From positions 4,340,001 through 4,404,000 of the forward strand of contig NZ_CP116257.1 of assembly GCF_027947595.1 (NCBI RefSeq): DNA of 64,000 nt. The letters are read 5' to 3'. The notes under the pieces were generated by a model, which was given only the letters and a program-made list of their open reading frames with translations, did no database searches and was not told the origin of the DNA. A program made the position numbers and the translations under genes. Positions 49,753 through 60,224 of this stretch are shown here, piece by piece; positions within the stretch are counted from its first letter, which is position 1, and the number at the start of each line of letters is the position of its first letter. The DNA comes from Streptomyces lienomycini. Its GTDB lineage: Bacteria > Actinomycetota > Actinomycetes > Streptomycetales > Streptomycetaceae.

Positions 49753-51102
49753 ATGACCGATGCCGAGTACGGACTCCACCGACGCTCCCTGCTGGCCGGC
49801 GCCGCCGGTGTGGGGGCGGCGTTCGCCCTGCCCGCGAGCGCGGCGCAGGCCGCTCCCGCGGCGGCTCCCGCCCCGGCCGGGGCGTCGCGGCGGTACCCGC
49901 GGAACTGGCCCGACGCCGAGACGTACGGCGTCGCGGACACCCGCGAGGATCTGTGGCCGCGCGAGGACAACTCGTTCGTCCTCCCGCTGGAGTTGCGCCC
50001 TCGCGACGAGGAGCGGGGCACGGTGTGGATGCGCGACACCTACGTGAACTGCTTCGTCGTCGACGGCCGCCCGCTGTACGTCGCCACCGGCACGTCACGG
50101 GTGCCCGGACTGGATGCCGCCGGCCCCTGGAACGACGGCATCTTCGTATGGCTGGCCCCCTCCCTCAAGGGTCCGTGGCGGCTGGCCGACACGACGGGGA
50201 TCCGGCCCGGGGCCGAGCGGGGCAAGGTGTGGTCGCCCGAGTTCGTCGGGGAGAACCGGCCCGGGCGCACGGTCGTCGCGCCGTGGCAGGAGTACTGGCA
50301 CGACGAGCAGTTCGGCAAGCGGGGCCAGGCCTGGGCGCCCGAGCTGCACCACTTCCGCGGCACCTGGTACATCGTGGCGTGCATGGGCGACCACTCGCGC
50401 AAGGTCGGCTCGTTCATGCTGGTGAGCGAGGGCGGCGTCGAGGGGCCGTACCGGCTGATCGAGGGGAATCTGGAGAAGCCGTTCGGCGACTCCTTCATCG
50501 GGGGGCCGAAGTTCATCGAGCCCGGTGCCTACCACCACATCGACGGCGGTCTCTTCTCCGAGGGCGACGACGCGTGGCTGGTGCTGCACAACGACCTGTA
50601 CGCGAAGTTCCGGGACGACATGGAGGACATCGTCACGACGACGGACCTGCCCCGGTTCGAGCAGACTCCCTACTCCCCCGAGCCGTACCTCGAGGGCGCG
50701 TACGTGTTCAAGTACCGGGGCAAGTACCACCTCGTCCACGCCGCGTGGGACCGGACGTCGGTCAACGCCGACGGCACCGTCCGCCACGCCTACGACGTGC
50801 CCGCGACCGGCCGGGTGCAGTACCAGTACGACGCCGTCGTCGCCGTGTCCGACCGGTTCGAGGGCCCGTACGCGAAGCGGTACACCGCGGGCGTCGGCGC
50901 CGGTCACAACAACTTCTTCGTCGACCACAGGGGCGATCTGTGGGCGACGTACTTCCTGAACCCCGCCGCCGGATACTGGTCCGCCCCCTCGCGCGTCGCG
51001 GACTCCGCGGTGCCCGGTGTCGTACGGCTGGAGTGGACCGGTCCGTCGGACGGCCGGCTGTACGTGAAACGGGAGTCCGACGGGCGCGGCACCCGGCACT
51101 GA
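49753..51102 (+). CDS. Tat-exported GH43-like beta-propeller glycoside hydrolase
   Basis: 449 residues from ATG 49753 behind AAGGAG. A twin-arginine signal (H-R-R-S-L-L-A-G, hydrophobic core, A-S-A-A-Q-A-A) directs export by Tat. The rest shows five-bladed propeller features of GH43: W-A-P-E-L-H-H-F-R-G-T-W-Y, I-E-P-G-A-Y-H-H-I-D-G-G, L-E-G-A-Y-V-F-K-Y-R-G-K-Y-H-L and G-H-N-N-F-F-V-D-H-R-G-D-L-W. The likely catalytic Glu is in L-E-G-A-Y, but the first-blade Asp is not placed with certainty; S-F-I-G-G-P-K-F-I is unusual. It may trim a sulfated or acidic glycan outside the cell, with the divergent operon importing and desulfating a product. Family assignment moderately firm, substrate unknown. 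Confidence 0.75.
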   Translation: MTDAEYGLHRRSLLAGAAGVGAAFALPASAAQAAPAAAPAPAGASRRYPRNWPDAETYGVADTREDLWPREDNSFVLPLELRPRDEERGTVWMRDTYVNCFVVDGRPLYVATGTSRVPGLDAAGPWNDGIFVWLAPSLKGPWRLADTTGIRPGAERGKVWSPEFVGENRPGRTVVAPWQEYWHDEQFGKRGQAWAPELHHFRGTWYIVACMGDHSRKVGSFMLVSEGGVEGPYRLIEGNLEKPFGDSFIGGPKFIEPGAYHHIDGGLFSEGDDAWLVLHNDLYAKFRDDMEDIVTTTDLPRFEQTPYSPEPYLEGAYVFKYRGKYHLVHAAWDRTSVNADGTVRHAYDVPATGRVQYQYDAVVAVSDRFEGPYAKRYTAGVGAGHNNFFVDHRGDLWATYFLNPAAGYWSAPSRVADSAVPGVVRLEWTGPSDGRLYVKRESDGRGTRH

Positions 51103-51183
51103 GCGCCGGGTGTGCCCGGTCGCCGCTCCCTCGCATGCCGTGACGACACGACGGGCGTAGTGTCCATGTATGGGTGATGTGCG

Positions 51184-53466
51184 GTGTGGTCGGCGCCGGG
51201 CAGTCCCGCCTCCGGCGGCGGGGCACGGCCACCGGCACCGTCCTTCGGCCCACCGCCGGGTTGCCGGCGGGCTCCCCCCGCCGGCTCGGCCGCGGGCGGC
51301 CGGATGATGGACTCCGCGATGGCCGCCGTGGTGCGGGCGAGCGGTGCGTTCGGAGCGATCCTGTACGTGCTGCCGCCGGGCGAGGACGCCGTGTGGCAGG
51401 TGCTGATCGCGGGGGTTCCGCAGGAGATGGCCGCCCCGTGGCGGCGGGTCGGGCTGAAGGACCCGATGCCGGTGGCGGACGCCGTGCGCGAGCGGCGCCT
51501 GGTGTGGGCGGGCGGCCGGGAGGAGATGGCACGCCAGTATCCGCGGCTGGCTCTGGTCCTGCCGTACGACTTCGCACTGGCCGCCGCACCGCTCGTCTCG
51601 GGCTCCGACGTCCGGGGCGGGCTGGTGCTGCTCTGGTCCGGGAACCACCCGGCGCGGCTGAGCACCGGTGAACAGGACGCCGTCCGGGCGGGGTGCCGGC
51701 GGCTGGCCGAGGGCCTCCGGCAGGCGGCCGACCGGGGCGAACCGGTGCTGCCTCGGGACCGGCCCCGGACCCTGCCGCCGCCGGCGCCGAGCGTGCCCTC
51801 CCCCGTGGAGGCGACCGCGCTGTCCGCCTTCGTCGACCGTCTGCCGGGCGGATCCTGCGCGCTGGACCTGAACGGACACCTCACCTTCGTCACCCCGGCG
51901 GCGGCCGAGCTGCTCGGTGCCGACCGGGCCGCCCTGGTGGGCGCCCTGCCGTGGGAGGCACTCCCGTGGATGGACGTGCCGCACGTCGAGGACCGCTACC
52001 GGGCTGCGCTGGTCAGCCGTCGGCCGCAGGCGTTCACGGTCCTGCGCCCGCCGCACACGTGGCTGGCCTTCGAGCTGTACCCGGACGCCACCGGGCTGAG
52101 TGTGCGCATCACCCGTGGCAGCCCGGACGCGGACGCGCCCCCGTCCCGGCCTGCGCAGCCCTCCGGGCCCAGTCGTGCCACCGTGCTCTACCACCTGATG
52201 CACCTGGCCTCCACCCTGACCGAGGCGGTCGGGGTGCGGGACGTGGTCGAGCAGACCGCCGACCAGTTGATGCCCGCTCTGGGTGCGCAGGGCATGGTGG
52301 TGATGGCCCCGGAGGACGGCCACCTGAAGATCGTCGGTCAGCGCGGCTACCGCCCGGAACTCCTCGCACGCTTCGACGGCGCTCCGCTCACCTCGACCGT
52401 CCCCGGCGCCGACGTCATGGTCACCGGAGTCCCGGGGTTCTGGACGACCTTCGACGAACTCCACGGGGCCTACCCGGCCATGACGCACGAGGACGGGATG
52501 GCCGCGTGGGCCGTGCTGCCGCTGATCGCCTCCGGCCGTCCCATCGGCTCCCTCCTCCTCGCCTACCGACGGCCCCACGTCTTCCCGCCCGGCGAACGGG
52601 CCGCCCTCACCTCGCTGGCCGGTCTCGTCGGGCAGGCCCTGGACCGGGCCAGGCTCTACGACGCCAAACACCACCTCGCGCACCGGCTGCAGTCCGCGCT
52701 GCTGCCCCACACCCTCCCTCACGTGCCCGGCCTGAGCGTCTGCGCCCGCTACCTCCCGGCGGCCCGCGGACTGGGCATCGGCGGCGACTTCTACGACGTC
52801 ATCCGCCTCGACGAGCACACGGCCGCCGTCACCATCGGCGACGTGCAGGGGCACAACGTGGACGCCGCCGCGCTCATGGGGCAGGTCCGCACCGCCGTGC
52901 ACGCCCACGCCACCGTGGGGTCGCCGCCCGGCGACGTCCTGGCCCGCACCAACCGGGTGCTCACCGACCTGGACCCGGACCTGTTCACCAGCTGCGCCTA
53001 CGTCCACCTCGACCTGGCCACGCACCGCGCCTGCGTGGCGCTCGCCGGTCACCCCCCGCCGCTGGTGCGCCACGCCGACGGGCGCATGGAGGCGCTGCGG
53101 GTGCCGCCCGGCCTGCTGCTGGGCATCGAGCCGGACACCGTGTACCCCTCGCTGGAGTTCCCGCTGCCGCCGGGCAGCGTGCTCGCCCTGTACACCGACG
53201 GACTCGTGGAGGCGCCCGGAGTCGACCTCGACGACGCGATCGCGGCCCTCGCCGGGCTCGTCGAGCACGGCGATCCCGGCGACCTGGACGCCATGGCCGA
53301 CACCCTCATCCGGCACGCGCCGACCCCGGGCGACGACATCGCCCTGCTGCTCATCAGCCCCGACGCGCCGGAATCCGGGCACTCCCGGGGCAGGTCGATC
53401 GTTTTCACGGGCAAGACGGACGAAAGCCGGTCGGAGCGGACCGGCAGCGGAGGAGAAGACCCCTGA
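51184..53466 (+). CDS. GAF-PAS-GAF SpoIIE/PP2C-type serine/threonine phosphatase
   Basis: 760 residues from GTG 51184; ATG 51304 (M-M-D-S-A-M-A-A-V-V) is a good alternative since the first 40 residues are low-complexity. Domains: GAF at about 45-190 (G-A-I-L-Y-V-L-P-P-G), PAS at about 215-310 (A-L-D-L-N-G-H-L-T-F-V-T-P-A-A-A-E-L-L-G), second GAF at about 340-490, then SpoIIE at about 510-735 with G-I-G-G-D-F-Y-D-V, T-I-G-D-V-Q-G-H, Y-T-D-G-L-V-E and G-D-D-I-A-L-L as metal and catalytic motifs. These phosphatases dephosphorylate anti-sigma-factor antagonists in stress control. No kinase or antagonist gene is adjacent. The stop overlaps the next ATG (TGATG). Confidence 0.92.
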   Translation: MWSAPGSPASGGGARPPAPSFGPPPGCRRAPPAGSAAGGRMMDSAMAAVVRASGAFGAILYVLPPGEDAVWQVLIAGVPQEMAAPWRRVGLKDPMPVADAVRERRLVWAGGREEMARQYPRLALVLPYDFALAAAPLVSGSDVRGGLVLLWSGNHPARLSTGEQDAVRAGCRRLAEGLRQAADRGEPVLPRDRPRTLPPPAPSVPSPVEATALSAFVDRLPGGSCALDLNGHLTFVTPAAAELLGADRAALVGALPWEALPWMDVPHVEDRYRAALVSRRPQAFTVLRPPHTWLAFELYPDATGLSVRITRGSPDADAPPSRPAQPSGPSRATVLYHLMHLASTLTEAVGVRDVVEQTADQLMPALGAQGMVVMAPEDGHLKIVGQRGYRPELLARFDGAPLTSTVPGADVMVTGVPGFWTTFDELHGAYPAMTHEDGMAAWAVLPLIASGRPIGSLLLAYRRPHVFPPGERAALTSLAGLVGQALDRARLYDAKHHLAHRLQSALLPHTLPHVPGLSVCARYLPAARGLGIGGDFYDVIRLDEHTAAVTIGDVQGHNVDAAALMGQVRTAVHAHATVGSPPGDVLARTNRVLTDLDPDLFTSCAYVHLDLATHRACVALAGHPPPLVRHADGRMEALRVPPGLLLGIEPDTVYPSLEFPLPPGSVLALYTDGLVEAPGVDLDDAIAALAGLVEHGDPGDLDAMADTLIRHAPTPGDDIALLLISPDAPESGHSRGRSIVFTGKTDESRSERTGSGGEDP

Positions 53467-54137
53467 TGAAACACCAGAGGGTGCGCGATCTGATGAGCGA
53501 CGCCGTGGTCCGCGTGCAGCGGGGCACACCGTTCAAGGAGATCGCCCACCTGCTGCTGGAATACGACATCACGGCGGTGCCCGTCGTCGACGGGGAGAAC
53601 CGTCCGGTGGGCGTGGTGTCGGAGGCGGACCTCCTGCAGAAGATGTGGGGCGGGGAGCCGGACGGCTCCCCCGAGCACGCCGAGTGGTCCCGGTCGGCCG
53701 GTGACAAGGCGGACGCCACGGACGCGGCCGGGCTCATGACCTCGCCCGCGGTCTGCGCCCTGGAGGGCTGGAGCGTCGTCGACGCCGCCAGGGTGATGGC
53801 CCGGCACCGCATCAAGCGGCTCCTGGTCGTCGACGGGGAGGGGCGGCTGTCCGGGGTGGTCAGCAGGAGCGACCTGCTGCGGGTGTTCCTGCGCACGGAC
53901 CGCGCGATCCGCACCGAGATCATCGAGGAGGCCCTGGTCAAGGCGCTGGGCCTGGCTCCCTCGTCGGTGCAGGTGGACGTGGCGCACGGGCATGTCGTCC
54001 TCAGTGGCCTGCTCCCGGACCATGTGTCCGCCCCGCTGCTGGAGGAGCACTGCCGGAGCGTGGACGGCGTCGTCGCCGTGGAGTTCAGACCGGCCGGGGA
54101 GGCCGGCGCCGAGGGCCCTGCCGCCGTCGGCTCCTGA
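53466..54137 (+). CDS. CBS-pair and BON-domain protein
   Basis: 223 residues from ATG 53466, whose A is the last base of the phosphatase stop, with GGAGGA upstream. CBS1 at about 6-62 (V-R-D-L-M-S-D-A-V-V, V-P-V-V-D-G-E-N-R-P-V-G-V-V-S-E-A-D-L-L), CBS2 at about 88-145 (M-T-S-P-A-V-C-A, V-S-R-S-D-L-L), BON at about 150-215 (I-I-E-E-A-L-V-K-A-L, V-L-S-G-L-L). CBS pairs bind adenosyl ligands; BON domains contact membrane or lipid. Coupling to the PP2C gene suggests an energy- or nucleotide-sensing partner in stress signalling. Confidence 0.9.
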   Translation: MKHQRVRDLMSDAVVRVQRGTPFKEIAHLLLEYDITAVPVVDGENRPVGVVSEADLLQKMWGGEPDGSPEHAEWSRSAGDKADATDAAGLMTSPAVCALEGWSVVDAARVMARHRIKRLLVVDGEGRLSGVVSRSDLLRVFLRTDRAIRTEIIEEALVKALGLAPSSVQVDVAHGHVVLSGLLPDHVSAPLLEEHCRSVDGVVAVEFRPAGEAGAEGPAAVGS

Positions 54138-54222
54138 CCGCGCCAGGCCGGCGCAGGCCCGCCCGTGCCCGCCTCCCGGGGGGACGGGGCGCGGACACGG
54201 GCGGAGTGCGGGGCCGGGTGCG

Positions 54223-54327
54223 TCAGACTCCGGTCGAGTCCTTCACCCCCGGGGGCCGGGCCGGTGCGGTCCCGGCCGTGGCGGGCGCGGGTGCGGGGCC
54301 GCCCTCGCTGAGACCGAAGCGTCCCAC
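54223..54327 (-). CDS. possible 34-residue peptide gene
   Basis: GTG 54327 lies seven bases after AAGGGAG and starts a 35-codon frame: M-G-R-F-G-L-S-E-G-G, then an Ala/Pro-rich middle, ending G-V-K-D-S-T-G-V. Third codon positions are almost all G or C with varied codons, as for real genes. It is too short to judge by composition alone. It faces a TetR gene across an operator-like repeat (54440-54463). It might be a regulator-controlled small peptide or a ribosomally made precursor, but no modifying enzyme is adjacent and a chance frame cannot be excluded. Confidence 0.4.
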   Translation of the reverse strand: MGRFGLSEGGPAPAPATAGTAPARPPGVKDSTGV

Positions 54328-54439
54328 GCACGTTCTCCCTTGTTCCCTTGCGGTGAAGGCGACGGAGCACGGCCGGAGTTGACCTCACGGGGACCGGCGT
54401 CGCCGCGAACCGACGTTAGTGAGGCGATGCCGTGTTTGG

Positions 54440-54463
54440 CAGTGTGAGATTTACCTGACACTG
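54440..54463. promoter_or_regulatory. TetR-type operator
   Basis: CAGTGTGA and TGACACTG form an inverted repeat (7 of 8 positions) around GATTTACC. A CTGACA...GCTTAT promoter for the TetR gene overlaps its right arm (-35 at 54455-54460, -10 at 54479-54484). It lies between the TetR gene and the 34-residue frame. Confidence 0.55.
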
Positions 54464-54511
54464 TTCGGCTTCGTGATGGCTTATCAGTGCACGGCGTCGT
54501 AGGCTCGCCGC

Positions 54512-55252
54512 ATGCCCACCGATCGAGACACCACCACGGCTCCCGTCCCGCTGCGCGAACGGCGGCGGAACGCCGCGGTCCGGGAGATCGTGGACGCCGC
54601 CGAACACCACGTCGGCCTGCACGGGCCCGCGGCCCTGTCCCTGCGCGCGATCGCCCGCGGCCTCGGCATGACCGTGCAGGCGCTCTACCACTACTTCCCG
54701 AACCGGGACGCCCTCGTCACCGCCCTCATCACCAAGGCGTACGGCGACCTGTCCGACACGCTGCAGGCCGCCGCCGACACCGCGGCCGACAAGCCCTCCA
54801 CGCCTCGCCCGGTAGCGGTGGCCGAGGCCTACCGCGGCTGGGGCGTCGCCCACCCGGAGCGCTTCCAGCTCCTGTACGGGACGCCCCTGCGGTACTACGC
54901 GGCGCCGGCCGAGGGCCCGACGACCCAGGCGGTCCGCCGGATGGCGGCGATCTTCCAGCGCGAACTGTTCGCCGGCTTCACCCCGGCCCAGCTCGCGGCC
55001 GCCGACGCCCCCTCCCCCTCGCCTCCGTTCCGGGAGCACCTGGAAGGACTCCCCGTGCACGCGCAGGGCGAGCTGCCGCCCGCCGCGGTCTCCCTCTTCC
55101 TGAGCGCGTGGGGGCACGTGCACGGCCTGGTCGTGCTGGAGGTGTTCGGTCACACCGCCTTCCTCGGCGACCATCAGGCGGAGGTCTTCCGGTCGTCGGT
55201 CCGGATGATGCTCGAGGACGTCCACCGCCGGATAGCCGCACCCGCCGTCTGA
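54512..55252 (+). CDS. TetR/AcrR-family regulator
   Basis: 246 residues from ATG 54512. HTH at about 18-65: R-E-I-V-D-A-A-E-H-H-V-G-L-H-G-P-A-A-L-S-L-R-A-I-A, then T-V-Q-A-L-Y-H-Y-F-P-N-R-D-A-L recognition helix and following turn. The ligand domain from about 75 contains Y-R-G-W-G-V-A-H-P-E-R-F-Q-L-L-Y-G-T-P, a WHG-type (TetR_C_33) mark shared with the other TetR of the window. It probably represses itself through the repeat at 54440-54463 and perhaps the divergent small frame. Converges on the LysR gene. Confidence 0.9.
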   Translation: MPTDRDTTTAPVPLRERRRNAAVREIVDAAEHHVGLHGPAALSLRAIARGLGMTVQALYHYFPNRDALVTALITKAYGDLSDTLQAAADTAADKPSTPRPVAVAEAYRGWGVAHPERFQLLYGTPLRYYAAPAEGPTTQAVRRMAAIFQRELFAGFTPAQLAAADAPSPSPPFREHLEGLPVHAQGELPPAAVSLFLSAWGHVHGLVVLEVFGHTAFLGDHQAEVFRSSVRMMLEDVHRRIAAPAV

Positions 55253-55265
55253 CCGGCCGCGGCTC

Positions 55266-57622
<2,357 letters not shown>

Positions 57623-57628
57623 CACGCG

Positions 57629-57664
57629 GGCCCCGGTGACCTGGGGGTCCAGGTCACCGGGGCC
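57629..57664. terminator. strong bidirectional terminator hairpin
   Basis: Perfect 16-base stem GGCCCCGGTGACCTGG / CCAGGTCACCGGGGCC, 4-base loop, between the converging decarboxylase and MMPL genes. Confidence 0.85.
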
Positions 57665-57678
57665 GTGTACGTCGGTGG

Positions 57679-59898
57679 TCAGACTCCGGCCGTCTCCGGC
57701 TCGCGGCGGGGCTCCGCGGGCGCGGCGGTGTCGCCGAGCTCCTTGTGGAGCTTCTCGCCCTCGACGTCGACGTTCGGCAGGAGGCGGTCCAGCCACTTGG
57801 GCAGCCACCACGCCTTGGTGCCGAGCAGGGCGAGCACCGCGGGCACGATGGCCATGCGGACCACGAAGGCGTCGAAGAGGATCGCGATCGCGAGGCCGAA
57901 GCCCATCATCTTGATCATGGCGTCGTTCTCCAGGATGAAGCCGGAGAAGACGCTGATCATGATGATCGCGGCCGCCGCGACCACCCGGCCGCCGTGGGTG
58001 AAGCCGGTGGTCACGGAGTCGGCGGCGGACGCTCCGTGGACGTAGGCCTCCCGCATGCGGGTGACGAGGAAGACCTCGTAGTCCATGGCGAGACCGAAGA
58101 CGACGCCGATCATGAAGATGGGCATCATCGACATGATCGGGCCCGGCTGGTCGACGCCGAAGACGTCCGCGAGCCAGCCCCACTGGAAGACCGCGACCAC
58201 CGCGCCGAGCGCCGCGGCCACCGAGAGCAGGAAGCCCAGGGCCGCCTTCAGCGGGACGAGGACCGAGCGGAACACCAGCATCAGGAGCACGAAGGCGAGC
58301 CCGACGACCAGCGCCAGGTAGGGGACGAGCGCGTCGTCCAGGGTCTGCGAGAAGTCGATCGTCATCGCGGTCGCGCCGGTGACCAGCATGGTCGCGCCCG
58401 TGTCGGTCCTGATGCCGCCGGACAGCGAACGGATGTCGTGGACCAGCGACTCGGTGGCGGTGTCGCTCGGGCCGGTCTTGGGGACCACGGTGAGGACGGC
58501 GGTGTCGCCCTCCTCGTTGAAGTTGGCCGGGGTGACGGCCGCGGCCCCGCCCAGTCCGGTGATCCGGTCGCCGACGGCGTCGGCGGCCGCCTTCGGGTCG
58601 TCGGCGCCGCGCGCGTCGACGGTGACCATCAGCGGACCGTTGAATCCGGCCCCGAAGGACTCCGACAGCATGTCGTAGGCCTTGCGCTGGGTGGAGTCGG
58701 GGGCGGAGCTGCCCTCGTCGGGCAGGCCCAGCTCCATCCCGGCGGCCGGCACGGCGATCATGCCGAGGCCGAGGACGGCGGTCAGCAGCACGGTCACCGG
58801 GCGCCGCAGCACGAAGCGGGCCCAGCGGGTGCCGAGCCTCGGCCTGGCGGAGGCGTCCCGTGCCGCGGCGGGCGCCTTGCGGTCCCTGCGGCTGAGCGCC
58901 TTCTTGCCGGCGAAGCCGAGCAGCGCCGGGGTGAGGGAGAGGGCGATGAGTACGGCGATGACGACGGTGCCGGCGGCGGCCAGGCCCATCTTGGTGAGGA
59001 TCGGGATGTTGACGACCGCGAGACCCGCCAGGGCCACGACGACGGTCAGTCCGGCGAAGACGACCGCGGAGCCCGCGGTGCCGACCGCGCGTCCGGCGGC
59101 CTCCTCGGGTGTGCGGCCCTCGGCTATCTCGGCCCGGTAGCGGGAGACGATGAACAGGGCGTAGTCGATGGCGACCGCGAGGCCGATCATCATGGCGAGC
59201 GTGGAGGTCGTGGCGGAGAGTTCCAGGGTGCTGCCGAGCGCCCCGATGGCGGAGATGCCGATGCCGACGCCGATGATCGCCGAGAGCAGCGGCATGCCGG
59301 CCGCGACCAGTGAGCCGAAGGTCAGCAGGAGCACGACCGCGGCGACTCCGATACCGATCAGCTCGGCGGTCCCGCCCATCTCCTGCTCGGCCACGACCGC
59401 GTCGCCGCCGGTCTCGACGGTGAACCCGCCCTCGCGCGCGTCGTCGGTGGCGGCGGTGAGCGCGTCGCGGGCCTCGTCGGTCAGCTCCATCGCGTTGACC
59501 TTGTAGGTCACGGAGGCGTACGCGGTGGTGCCGTCCTCGCTGACGGCGTCCGCCTCGAACGGGTCGTCCACCGAGGAGACCTGCGGGCCCGCACCGAGGG
59601 CAGTCACCAGTTCCTCGACCCGGTCCTTGCCCGCCGGGTCGGAGATCTTCCCGCCCTCGGGTGCGCGGATCACGACGCGTGCGGTGGCGCCCTCGGCGCC
59701 GGCGGCCGGGAACTGCTTGTCGAGCAGGTCGAACGCCTTCTGGGACTCGGTGCCGGGCATGGAGAAGGAGTCTTCGGGCGGGGCGGGCGCGGTGGACGCG
59801 GCGACGCCGGCGCCCGCGAGTATGGCCACCCACAGCAGGGCGACGAGGCCGCGGCGCCGAAACGCCCGCCGGCCGAGTCGATAGAGGAACGTAGCCAC
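57679..59898 (-). CDS. MMPL-family RND transporter
   Basis: 739 residues from GTG 59898, giving the family's V-A-T-F-L-Y-R-L-G-R-R-A-F-R-R-R start; ribosome site weak and an upstream ATG is possible. Two repeats, each one helix, a large extracytoplasmic loop and five or six helices. The proton-relay style motifs I-D-Y-A-L-F-I-V-S-R-Y-R and M-D-Y-E-V-F-L-V-T-R-M-R are present in helix 4 of each half. C-terminal 35 residues are polar. MMPL proteins export lipids, siderophores or drugs in actinobacteria. No regulator gene is directly adjacent; two direct CGGGTGTAG copies (60044, 60076) upstream may be its operator. Confidence 0.92.
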   Translation of the reverse strand: MATFLYRLGRRAFRRRGLVALLWVAILAGAGVAASTAPAPPEDSFSMPGTESQKAFDLLDKQFPAAGAEGATARVVIRAPEGGKISDPAGKDRVEELVTALGAGPQVSSVDDPFEADAVSEDGTTAYASVTYKVNAMELTDEARDALTAATDDAREGGFTVETGGDAVVAEQEMGGTAELIGIGVAAVVLLLTFGSLVAAGMPLLSAIIGVGIGISAIGALGSTLELSATTSTLAMMIGLAVAIDYALFIVSRYRAEIAEGRTPEEAAGRAVGTAGSAVVFAGLTVVVALAGLAVVNIPILTKMGLAAAGTVVIAVLIALSLTPALLGFAGKKALSRRDRKAPAAARDASARPRLGTRWARFVLRRPVTVLLTAVLGLGMIAVPAAGMELGLPDEGSSAPDSTQRKAYDMLSESFGAGFNGPLMVTVDARGADDPKAAADAVGDRITGLGGAAAVTPANFNEEGDTAVLTVVPKTGPSDTATESLVHDIRSLSGGIRTDTGATMLVTGATAMTIDFSQTLDDALVPYLALVVGLAFVLLMLVFRSVLVPLKAALGFLLSVAAALGAVVAVFQWGWLADVFGVDQPGPIMSMMPIFMIGVVFGLAMDYEVFLVTRMREAYVHGASAADSVTTGFTHGGRVVAAAAIIMISVFSGFILENDAMIKMMGFGLAIAILFDAFVVRMAIVPAVLALLGTKAWWLPKWLDRLLPNVDVEGEKLHKELGDTAAPAEPRREPETAGV

Positions 59899-60043
59899 CT
59901 TGGGACCAATCCGTCGGGTTACGGGCAGGACGAAGACCCGGCACATGGGGGGAAGGCGGAGGCGCTGACCGGGGTACGTATCCATGCTCGCCCGGGGTTT
60001 TCGGTGTTCGGTCCGCCCCTGGGTCTGGACCGCTGTACTGCGT

Positions 60044-60084
60044 CGGGTGTAGTGCGTTCCCGCGCCCCTCTCCCCCGGGTGTAG
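60044..60084. repeat. two direct CGGGTGTAG repeats upstream of the MMPL gene
   Basis: Exact 9-base copies at 60044-60052 and 60076-60084, 32 bases apart (about three helical turns), in the promoter region of the MMPL gene. Could be a regulator site. Confidence 0.45.
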
Positions 60085-60139
60085 ATCACGAAGATGGATG
60101 TACGCCGCATTCCGTTGCCGCGGGCAGCCGATGCGTACG

Positions 60140-60161
60140 GGGGTGGCGTCGACGCCACCCC
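60140..60161. repeat. 22-base perfect palindrome
   Basis: GGGGTGGCGTC at 60140-60150 is followed at once by its exact reverse complement GACGCCACCCC (60151-60161). It lies in the spacer upstream of the MMPL gene and downstream of the winged-helix gene. Operator or cruciform are options; no function can be read. Confidence 0.6.
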
Positions 60162-60178
60162 GACCTGCGCCGCACGAC

Positions 60179-60219
60179 GGCCGGCCCGCCGGCCCCGGGA
60201 GGACCCGAGCGGGCCGGCC
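60179..60219 (-). terminator. hairpin after the winged-helix gene
   Basis: Inverted arms GGCCGGCCCGC (60179-60189) and GCGGGCCGGCC (60209-60219), 11 bases each, 19-base loop, six bases past the stop codon. Confidence 0.6.
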
Positions 60220-60224
60220 CTCGT

